Positions 26,715-35,492 of a stretch of 64,000 bases of DNA are shown here, piece after piece. Both the position numbers and the translations under genes were made by a program. Each line of letters opens with the position of its first letter. Positions within the stretch are counted from its first letter, which is position 1. Where the stretch lies: contig JADJJE010000016.1 in the NCBI GenBank assembly GCA_016706685.1, forward strand, positions 62,001 through 126,000. The letters are read 5' to 3'. Under the pieces are notes generated by a model. It had not been told where the DNA came from and searched no databases. It worked only from the letters and a program-made list of their open reading frames with translations. Source of the DNA: Sandaracinaceae bacterium (lineage in GTDB: Bacteria; Myxococcota_A; Polyangia; Polyangiales; Houyiibacteriaceae).

Positions 26715-27355
26715 GGCGTCTCCAGCCGCGTCGTGGGCTCGGGGTCGAACGCGTGGAAGCACCCCTCGATGTCGTTGCCCTCGCGGAAGCCCACGAGCGC
26801 GAAGCGGCCCGCGATCTCGTTGACCCGCTGGAGCTCGATGTCCACCGTGCCGCTCACGAAGTTGAGGTCGGCGCTGTCGCTGCCCGCCGAGAGCCGCATG
26901 GCGGCCTGCGCGAAGCCATCTTCGTGGCGGAGCGCGGCGTCTGGCGTGGCGCCGATGACGAGCGGCCAGGCAACGTCGCTCGGCATTCCCCCGCCCACGG
27001 AGTCGAGCGTCAGCTCGAACCCGAAGTAGGGCGCGAAGCCCACCAGCGACACCTCGCTGCGGGTGAGGGTGAAGTTGGTTCGGATGAGGTTCTGGAAGTT
27101 GGTGGCGTCGAGCGTGGCGTCCATGACCACCGGCACAGCTTGGAGCTCGCCCCGAAACGAGATGACGCCGAGGCAGCTCTCATCCTGTTCGAACGCATCA
27201 CGGCAGGCGTCCACGGCGGCCTGCCATTCGGCCGCGGACTCCGCGTCGCAGAGGTAGTCCTCCTCCGAAAACGCCGACTCTGTGTCGAAGCCGCTGGTGC
27301 AGCCGCCGCTCCAGATGGCCGCGCCCGCGATCAGTGCTGCTACGAACCTGTGCAT
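26711..27355 (-). CDS. Predicted lipoprotein of unknown function (TonB/YfiR operon)
   Basis: 214 aa. The lipoprotein signal MHRFVAALIAGAAIWSGGC gives a mature Cys at about residue 19. The body has paired cysteines (LCDAE, ACRDAF, SCLGV) and beta-rich segments, with no recognised family. ATG 27355 is chosen because the signal peptide begins there. Its stop overlaps the TonB-receptor start, which argues that it works with that receptor, for example as a surface-exposed or periplasmic binding partner (inference). Confidence 0.75.
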   Translation of the reverse strand: MHRFVAALIAGAAIWSGGCTSGFDTESAFSEEDYLCDAESAAEWQAAVDACRDAFEQDESCLGVISFRGELQAVPVVMDATLDATNFQNLIRTNFTLTRSEVSLVGFAPYFGFELTLDSVGGGMPSDVAWPLVIGATPDAALRHEDGFAQAAMRLSAGSDSADLNFVSGTVDIELQRVNEIAGRFALVGFREGNDIEGCFHAFDPEPTTRLETP

Positions 27356-27363
27356 CGCTACCC

Positions 27364-28014
27364 TCAGTTGAGCCCGACGTCCGAATCCACGCACGGCGCT
27401 GTGACGCTGATGAGAAGGCTGTCAGTCGGCGACCAACGTGCGTCGATCGTGACGCCGATCTCGCCATCCCCAGACGGGATCACGACAGTGTCCGCGCCGG
27501 GCGTGCCCGTGAAGCGCTCCAGCGTCACGTTCCCTTCGAGCGCCGCGACTTCCAGCACGGTGGTCTCGTCCGGCAGCGTCTGCCACTCGAACTCGAGCCA
27601 CATCTCGTCCGCAGCGGGCAGCCCCACCGCCAGGCGCGGCACCACCGTGATGTCCGCGCCGATGGCGTCGCCTTGCAGGTCGTGTTGCTTCAGTTCCAGT
27701 TCGAGGAAGCGCTGCTCGCCGTTGATGGTGACGGTGGCGTTGATCTTCACCTCGTTGAACACGGCGGTGGCGAGGTCGGGCTCGCCGGGCATGCTCGGCG
27801 ACTCGTCCGCGAGGTACTCGCGCTCGCACGAGATTCCGGCCGCGAGCGCCTCGGCACCGCGCAACTCGATGTCCACCATCTCGCCGTCGATGATGCCTCG
27901 CACGATGAGGTGGGGCTCTTCGCCTTCCCACGCGATGCCGCCGCCGCCTCCACCCGAACAACCGAACAAAACCGGGCAGGCAAGCAGCACAGTGAAGGGA
28001 TGGCAGATTCTCAT
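27364..28014 (-). CDS. Predicted lipoprotein of unknown function, first gene of TonB/YfiR operon
   Basis: 216 aa. Start ATG 28014 opens a lipoprotein signal (MRICHPFTVLLACPVLFGC) followed by a Gly-rich linker SGGGGGG. The remainder is predicted mostly beta, with repeated acidic strands (DGEMVDIELRG, EVKINATVTINGEQ) and one late Cys. No family was recognised. The next gene starts 8 bp downstream. The two lipoproteins are similar in size and setting but not obviously homologous. Confidence 0.72.
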   Translation of the reverse strand: MRICHPFTVLLACPVLFGCSGGGGGGIAWEGEEPHLIVRGIIDGEMVDIELRGAEALAAGISCEREYLADESPSMPGEPDLATAVFNEVKINATVTINGEQRFLELELKQHDLQGDAIGADITVVPRLAVGLPAADEMWLEFEWQTLPDETTVLEVAALEGNVTLERFTGTPGADTVVIPSGDGEIGVTIDARWSPTDSLLISVTAPCVDSDVGLN

Positions 28015-28287
28015 GGGGCGTTCTCCCGAGAGGGCGGCACCTACCACGAGGCGACCGCCGTTGACCTTCATGATAGGTGTTTCCCCCCATGAGTGGAACG
28101 ACCGCGCGCGATTTCGCGACCGAACCAGAGACTTTTCTCGGTCGCTGCGACCCGCGTCCGCTCCCAGCGGACATCATGGCAGCCTGATACCATCTCATCC
28201 GCGCTGCGCGTATCCCTTGGACGCAGCTGTGAAGCTACACTCACGGGCGACTGGTTGAACCACTTTGTCTATGATACTATCAGCTCC

Positions 28288-30054
28288 GTGAGACGACACT
28301 CGTTCGGTTCGGGCGGCGCGGGGCACGCGCTGCTCATCGCTACACTCGCCCTTTGGGGGTGCGACACCGTCGGTACCATCGGCACCGCGCCGGCCGATCG
28401 TCCTGTCCCTCCAGAGCCGGACCTCCCTCCGCCGCCGTTTGCGCCGGCGCCCGCTCAGCTGCTGCGCCTCACGGCCGAGCAGTTCGACAACGTGGTCCAC
28501 GACCTGTACGGCGATGACGTGGTGAGCGCGCTGCCGCTCGAGCCCGACGTGCGCCTCGCGGGGTTCTTCGCCGTGGGCGCGGGCGTGGACAGCATCTCCG
28601 AGAGCGGCGTGAACCAGTACGAGGCGCAGGCGCTGTCCATCGGTGAGCAAGTCATGACGGCGGGGCCGGCGCGCGACGCGCTGTTCGACTGCACGCCCAG
28701 CGGGACGACGGACGACGCGTGCGCGCGCGCGTTCATCACGCGTCATGGCCGGATGACCTACCGGCGCAGCCTCACCGAGGCGGAGATCACGCGCTTCGTG
28801 ACGCTGGCGCGCGAGGCGGCCACCGTACGGGGTGACTTCCACGCTGGGCTCAGCCTGGTGGTAGCAGCTCAGCTGCAGTCGCCGAACTTCCTGTACCGCC
28901 GCGAACTGGGCGAGGCGCTCCCGTCCACGGAGGGGCAGCCCGAGGGCTATCGTGAGCTGCGTGGCACGGAGCTGGCCAGCCGGCTCAGCTTCTTCCTGTG
29001 GAACACCACGCCGGACGCCGACCTCCTCGATGCCGCAGAGTCCGGTGCCCTCGACACCACGGAAGGCCTCGAAGCCGAGGTGCGCCGAATGGTCGATGAT
29101 CCCCGCACGCGGCGCGCTGTGCGCTCCTTCTTCTCCGAGATGCTGCAGCTCGACCGACTGAGCAACCTCTCGAAGGACAGGAACGCGTTCCTGCACTACT
29201 CCCCTGCCGTGGGCCCGGCTGCGCGTGAAGAGACCCTGCTCACCATCGAGGACCACGTCTTCGGGCAGGACGCCGACTACCGCGACCTGATGACCACGCG
29301 CACCACCTTCGTCGATCGCACCCTCGCGGCCATCTATGAAGTGCCGGCGCCCACCCGAGAAGGCTTCGGGCGCTATGAGCACTCGGCGACCGGCATGCGC
29401 CGCGGCCTGCTGGGACAGCTGTCGTTCCTGGCGCTGCACGCGCACGCCACGCGCTCCTCGCCCACGCTCCGCGGTCGCTTCGTGCGCATCAACCTGCTGT
29501 GCACGGAGGTGCCGCCGCCGCCCGCCAACGTGGCCGTGGACCTGAGCGAGACCGACGCCACGCTGTCCATCCGCGACCAGCTGTGGGAGCACCGCGAGAA
29601 CCCGGTGTGCGCCAGCTGCCACGAGCTGATGGACCCGATCGGCCTCGGCTTCGAGAACTTCGACGGGCTCGGTCAGTTTCGCGACGTGGACTGGCGCCTC
29701 ACCTTCGGCCCCGACGGCGACGTGGTCCGTGACGACAACGGCGACCGCGTGCTGGCGCGCGGCCCGGAGCTGGACGTGACGGGCGAGCTGGACGGGGTGC
29801 CCTTCGAGACGCCCATCGAGCTGACCGATGCGCTGCGCAACCACCCGGACCTGCCCACCTGCTTGACCCGCAGCGTCTATCGCTACGCGACGGGCCATGA
29901 AGAGCTGCGCAGTGAGGCCGCCCAGCTGGTGGCCCTGGGAGAGAGCTTCGCGGACTCGGGCTACCGCGTGAAGGAGCTGCTGGTCCAGGTGGCCCTGTCC
30001 GAGGGCTTCCGCCGCGCCAGCGGCCTGCGCACCGTCGCCGAGGAGACCAACTGA
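28288..30054 (+). CDS. DUF1592/DUF1588/DUF1585 lipoprotein with CxxCH haem motif
   Basis: 588 aa from GTG 28288, chosen because a lipoprotein signal starts there (lipobox LALWGC, Cys at about residue 25); the frame stays open upstream to 28093 without signal-like sequence. The domain order is DUF1587-like (LTAEQFDNVVHDLYGDD), DUF1592 (SRLSFFLWNTTPDADLL), DUF1588 with LGQLSFLALHA and the motif CASCH near residue 441, and DUF1585 at the end (YRVKELLVQVALSEGFR). These modules occur together in Planctomycetes and Myxococcota, usually beside DUF1552, with unknown function. CxxCH suggests covalent haem c binding. The TGATG overlap couples it to the DUF1552 gene. A TATGAT at 28270-28275 may be its -10 box. 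Confidence 0.83.
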   Translation: MRRHSFGSGGAGHALLIATLALWGCDTVGTIGTAPADRPVPPEPDLPPPPFAPAPAQLLRLTAEQFDNVVHDLYGDDVVSALPLEPDVRLAGFFAVGAGVDSISESGVNQYEAQALSIGEQVMTAGPARDALFDCTPSGTTDDACARAFITRHGRMTYRRSLTEAEITRFVTLAREAATVRGDFHAGLSLVVAAQLQSPNFLYRRELGEALPSTEGQPEGYRELRGTELASRLSFFLWNTTPDADLLDAAESGALDTTEGLEAEVRRMVDDPRTRRAVRSFFSEMLQLDRLSNLSKDRNAFLHYSPAVGPAAREETLLTIEDHVFGQDADYRDLMTTRTTFVDRTLAAIYEVPAPTREGFGRYEHSATGMRRGLLGQLSFLALHAHATRSSPTLRGRFVRINLLCTEVPPPPANVAVDLSETDATLSIRDQLWEHRENPVCASCHELMDPIGLGFENFDGLGQFRDVDWRLTFGPDGDVVRDDNGDRVLARGPELDVTGELDGVPFETPIELTDALRNHPDLPTCLTRSVYRYATGHEELRSEAAQLVALGESFADSGYRVKELLVQVALSEGFRRASGLRTVAEETN

Positions 30055-31388
30055 TGGCCAAGACCACGATCAGCCGACGCACCCTGCTCAAGGGCATCGC
30101 CGCCGGAGGCGCCACCGTCGCCATCGGGCTGCCGACCCTGGACATCTTCTGCAACAGCAACGGCACCGCGCTCGCGCAGGGCTCACCCTTTCCCGTGCGC
30201 TTCGGCGTGTGGATCTGGGGCAACGGCAACATCCCAGAGCGCTGGACGCCGCTCTCCACGGGCCGCAACTACCAGCTGAGCACTCAGCTGAGCGGGCTCA
30301 TGCCGGTGCGCGACGACGTCACGGTCGTCACGGGCACCATCGCGGCTTCGGTAGCCCGTGAGCCGCACAACGACGGCTCGGCGTCGTTCCTCGCGGGGAC
30401 GCCCATCCTGGCGACCGGTCAGCACGACATCCTGGCGCCCACCGTCGACGTTCTCGCTGCGAACGCCATCGGCGGCGCCACCGCCTTCCGGTCCATCCAG
30501 GCCGGTGTGGAGCCCGACCTCGGGAACGGCACGGTGAGCGTGAACGGGCCTGGCAGCAACAACCCAGCCACGGTCGACCCGCTCACGCTGTACCACAAGC
30601 TCTTCGGCGAGGGCTTCGCCCTGCCCGGCGAGGAACCGGTCATCGACCCGCTCTGGCAGCTGCGGCGGAGCGCGCTCAGCTCGGTCATGGAGGAGTCGGC
30701 GGCGCTGCGGTCTCAGCTCGGCACCCACGACCAGCGGCGCCTCGACGAGCACCTCGACGGGGTCCGTGAGCTCGAGCTGCGTCTCCTGCGGTTCGAGGAG
30801 GACCCTCCGAACCTGGCAGCGTGCGGCCTCGCGCGGATCCCGCTGGACGCCTACCCCGAGGTCAACAGCCGCCCGCAGATGAAGGAGCGGCACCGCATCA
30901 TCGCAGACTTGCTGACCATGGCGCTCGCGTGTGACCGCACCCGCGTGGTGCACACCATGTTCTCGCGCGGCGGCAGCAACGTGCGCTTCCCGGGCGTGGC
31001 CACGGGGCACCACGAGCTCAGCCACAAGATCGACCCCACCTCGCAGGACCAGCTCGACATCATCGTGAAGCAGATCGTCGACGAGTACGCCTACTTCGTG
31101 CAGGCGCTCGCCGCCGTGCCCGAGGGTGACCGGCGCCTGCTGGACAACGTGGCTGTCGTAGCCAGCAGCGACTGCTCCTTCGGCGCCGAGCACGACATCA
31201 TCGAGTACCCCATCCTCATCGCGGGCAGCGCGGGGGGCGCACTCGTGAGCGGAGAGCACATCCGCGCCGAGGGTGAGGTGGCGTCCAAGGTCTCCTTCTC
31301 GCTGCTGCGCGCCGTGGGTGCGAGCGTGCAGCGATTCGGGGTGAACGAAGCCGAGGCGACCACCGGTCTCACGGGGCTCGAGACCTGA
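30054..31388 (+). CDS. DUF1552 protein with Tat signal
   Basis: 444 aa. The N-terminus has the twin-arginine motif SRRTLLKG (residues 7-14), a hydrophobic stretch and a cut site near ALAQG, so it is probably exported folded. The remaining sequence follows the DUF1552 family (FGVWIWGNGNIPERWTP near the start of the mature part, LLTMALACDRTRVV and the HHELSHK segment). The fold is related to the alkaline-phosphatase/sulfatase group in some family members (family knowledge, weak). It overlaps the DUF1592 gene by one base, and the lipoprotein gene begins 1 bp after its stop. Confidence 0.83.
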   Translation: MAKTTISRRTLLKGIAAGGATVAIGLPTLDIFCNSNGTALAQGSPFPVRFGVWIWGNGNIPERWTPLSTGRNYQLSTQLSGLMPVRDDVTVVTGTIAASVAREPHNDGSASFLAGTPILATGQHDILAPTVDVLAANAIGGATAFRSIQAGVEPDLGNGTVSVNGPGSNNPATVDPLTLYHKLFGEGFALPGEEPVIDPLWQLRRSALSSVMEESAALRSQLGTHDQRRLDEHLDGVRELELRLLRFEEDPPNLAACGLARIPLDAYPEVNSRPQMKERHRIIADLLTMALACDRTRVVHTMFSRGGSNVRFPGVATGHHELSHKIDPTSQDQLDIIVKQIVDEYAYFVQALAAVPEGDRRLLDNVAVVASSDCSFGAEHDIIEYPILIAGSAGGALVSGEHIRAEGEVASKVSFSLLRAVGASVQRFGVNEAEATTGLTGLET

Positions 31389-31389
31389 G

Positions 31390-32316
31390 ATGCGCTGGCA
31401 CGCCTCGATTCATGCTCTCCCCCTCGCTGCCCTGGTGGCCTTGGCCACGGCCGCGCTGCCCAGCTGCGCCGAGAGCGCGCCCGGCGAGACGCACGTCTAC
31501 GTGATCGACGAGCTGCGCATCCTGACCTCGCCCGAGGTGGTGGACGGTGTGTCCATCGTCGATGGCTTCGACCTCGACGGCGTCGATGGCCCGCCAGCAG
31601 GCGCGACCTGCCGCGACCACCCCGACTGGGTGGCGCCAGATGGCCGCCTGGGCATCGACAACCAGCTCGCGGGTGGCGGCCTGGCCCAAGTGGTGCGCCT
31701 CTTGGCGGAACAGGAGGAGGACAGCACGGCCCTGTTCGAGGGGCTGGTGCAGGGAGCGGTCACCGCCGGCACCCTCCTTGTGCTGCTCCGGTTCGACGAC
31801 GTGAACTCGTTCGAGAACGATGACCACGTGACGATGACCGTGCTCCTCGGTGAGCCCTTCGCCGTGGGCGTCGGCACGGACGGGCGACTGCTGGCGGGTC
31901 AATCGTTCGACATCCGCCCAGACACCGAGCCCGTGGTGGTGGAGACACGTATCCGCGATGGGGTGCTCCACGCGGAGGGTGTCGAGCTCGGGCTCACGGG
32001 CTCCATCCTGGATGTGGAGTTCGATATCCCCCTCACGCTCGGACAGATGCGGGTCGAGTTCAACCCCAACGGCACGGTCACCGGTGTGTTGGGCGGCGCG
32101 CTCCCCTGGAACACCATCGCGGACGTCATCCCGCGCATCGGCGGCGCGTCGCAGTACGCCGACCTCGGCCGCCGCGTCCTGGGGGCCATGGCGGACATCA
32201 TGAATCTCGAGACAGGGCAGTGCGATCGGCTGTCCGCTTCCATCCGTACGCACGGAGTGCCCGCTTTCATCCTCGACGAGGCCCCGTCCGCAGTGGCCGA
32301 CGCTGGCACCCCCTGA
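31390..32316 (+). CDS. Predicted Asp-rich lipoprotein (DUF1592/DUF1552 operon)
   Basis: 308 aa. The signal peptide ends in a lipobox (LPSC, Cys at about residue 26). An early stretch DGFDLDGVDG resembles a calcium-binding Asp-rich loop. The body alternates beta strands with short helices, and the C-terminus (ILDEAPSAVADAGTP) is low complexity. No family was recognised. It starts 1 bp after the DUF1552 stop, so the three genes form one unit and their products are likely to meet outside the inner membrane. Confidence 0.7.
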   Translation: MRWHASIHALPLAALVALATAALPSCAESAPGETHVYVIDELRILTSPEVVDGVSIVDGFDLDGVDGPPAGATCRDHPDWVAPDGRLGIDNQLAGGGLAQVVRLLAEQEEDSTALFEGLVQGAVTAGTLLVLLRFDDVNSFENDDHVTMTVLLGEPFAVGVGTDGRLLAGQSFDIRPDTEPVVVETRIRDGVLHAEGVELGLTGSILDVEFDIPLTLGQMRVEFNPNGTVTGVLGGALPWNTIADVIPRIGGASQYADLGRRVLGAMADIMNLETGQCDRLSASIRTHGVPAFILDEAPSAVADAGTP

Positions 32317-32359
32317 GGTGACCACTGGCGCGGCTGTGTGCATTTGGTAGCTTCTGCTC

Positions 32360-32809
32360 ATGTCCGCGCGCTTCGAGACCGACACCTCCCAGTACCCGCT
32401 CGTGGCGGTCAGCATCCCGAGCCAGCGCGTCACGGACGACGAGATCCTGCGTTTCATCGCTGGCCAGCGCGAGCTGCTGGGCCGCCGCACCAAGCACCTG
32501 GTGCTGTGTGACGCGCGCACCGGTCACGTGCTCCCCGCCACGCAGCGCAAGCTGTTCGGCGACTGGCTGAAGGAGTCCCAAGACGGGACGCGCCGCTACA
32601 CCGCCGGCATGGCCGTGGTGGTCGACAACGCGCTCATCCGCGGCGCGCTCACGGCGGTGCTGTGGGTGGTGGAGCCGGCCTGCCCCACGAAGATCGTGGC
32701 CACGGTGGACGACGCCATCACGTTCCTGACGGAGTGTGGCGAGCGGGCCGGCCTGCCAGACGTGCGCGCCAAGCTGGACGCGGCTCGCGCCCACCGCCGC
32801 AGCGCCTGA
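32360..32809 (+). CDS. Small STAS/SpoIIAA-like protein of unknown function
   Basis: 149 aa, cytoplasmic. The layout of strands and helices (YPLVAVSIPSQRVTDDEI, then HLVLCDARTG, AVVVDNALIRGALTAVLW and a C-terminal DDAITFLTECGERAG) resembles SpoIIAA-like STAS proteins, where a helix lies after a strand ending in a small polar segment. The usual phosphorylatable Ser is not evident. No partner kinase is adjacent. The stop codon is part of an inverted repeat that also holds the stop of the convergent terC-like gene. Confidence 0.55.
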   Translation: MSARFETDTSQYPLVAVSIPSQRVTDDEILRFIAGQRELLGRRTKHLVLCDARTGHVLPATQRKLFGDWLKESQDGTRRYTAGMAVVVDNALIRGALTAVLWVVEPACPTKIVATVDDAITFLTECGERAGLPDVRAKLDAARAHRRSA

Positions 32810-32833
32810 CGGGCAACACCTCTCGCGTCAGGC
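32804..32833. terminator. Inverted repeat spanning two convergent stop codons
   Basis: GCCTGACG at 32804-32811 and CGTCAGGC at 32826-32833 form a perfect 8-bp stem with a 14-nt loop. The left arm includes the TGA of the STAS-like gene and the right arm includes the reverse TGA of the terC-like gene. No T-run follows. It could end transcription from both sides. Confidence 0.4.
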
Positions 32834-33556
32834 GGCCGGTTGGTGGGGCCGCTTGCGAACACGCATGTTGATGGCCTCCACCACGAGGCTGAACGCCATG
32901 GCGAAGTAGATGTAGCCCTTGCTGACGTGCTGGCCGAGACCCTCCGCCACGAGCATGACCCCGATGAGGATGAGGAAGGACAGCGCCAGGATCTTGAGCG
33001 TGGGGTGCTTCTCCACGAAGTCGCCGATGGGTTTCGCGGAGATCAGCATGACGATGGTGGACACGATCATCGCAACGACCATGACCCAGATTTGGTCGGC
33101 CATGCCCACAGCGGTGATCACCGAGTCCAGCGAGAAGACCACGTCCACCATCATGATCTGAGCGAGGACGGCTGCTGCGTTCTTGGCGGCCTTGGCGGCC
33201 ATCGCCGGGTCCGCCGGCAGCCCGTCTCCCTCGATCTTGTTATGGATCTCGTGCGTGCTCTTGGCGATCAGGAACGCTCCGCCGGCCAGCAGGATCAGGT
33301 CTCGCCCGGAGAGTTCGTTCCCCGCGATGGTGAACACCGGCTCGGTGAGGCTCATGATCCACTCGATGGCCATCAGCAGCCCGATACGCATGGCCAGCGC
33401 CAACATCAGGCCAATGCGCCGCAGCCGCTCGCGCTGATGGTCCGGCATCGGCGCCACCAGGATGGCGATGAAGATCACGTTGTCGATCCCCAGCACGATC
33501 TCCATCGCGGTCAGGGTGAAGAGGGCTACGAGGGCATCGAGTAGAGCGGCGTCCAT
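32828..33556 (-). CDS. TerC-family integral membrane protein
   Basis: 242 aa with about seven spans. The family signatures are present: EIVLGIDNVIFIAI near the start and VVFSLDSVITAVGMADQ in the middle, each with the acidic residues thought to form the metal path in TerC proteins. TerC-family members export Mn2+ or act in metal loading of exoenzymes and tellurite resistance; which applies here is not shown. ATG 33556 is preferred to 33613 because the family N-terminus starts at MDAALLDALVALFTL. It is divergent from the ABC exporter, with 46 bp between starts. Confidence 0.87.
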   Translation of the reverse strand: MDAALLDALVALFTLTAMEIVLGIDNVIFIAILVAPMPDHQRERLRRIGLMLALAMRIGLLMAIEWIMSLTEPVFTIAGNELSGRDLILLAGGAFLIAKSTHEIHNKIEGDGLPADPAMAAKAAKNAAAVLAQIMMVDVVFSLDSVITAVGMADQIWVMVVAMIVSTIVMLISAKPIGDFVEKHPTLKILALSFLILIGVMLVAEGLGQHVSKGYIYFAMAFSLVVEAINMRVRKRPHQPAA

Positions 33557-33602
33557 GCCCGCCGACGGTAGCGTGAACGTGGACACGCGGCTATCACCGA
33601 TT

Positions 33603-35390
<1,788 letters not shown>

Positions 35391-35492
35391 CGCCCCTCGG
35401 CGGCCCCCCGGGCTGGCCCCAGCGCCCCCCGCGTGATACGGGAAGCCGCAGCGCGTCGAGCCGATGGGTGGAATCCCGCGACGTCCAAAGGC

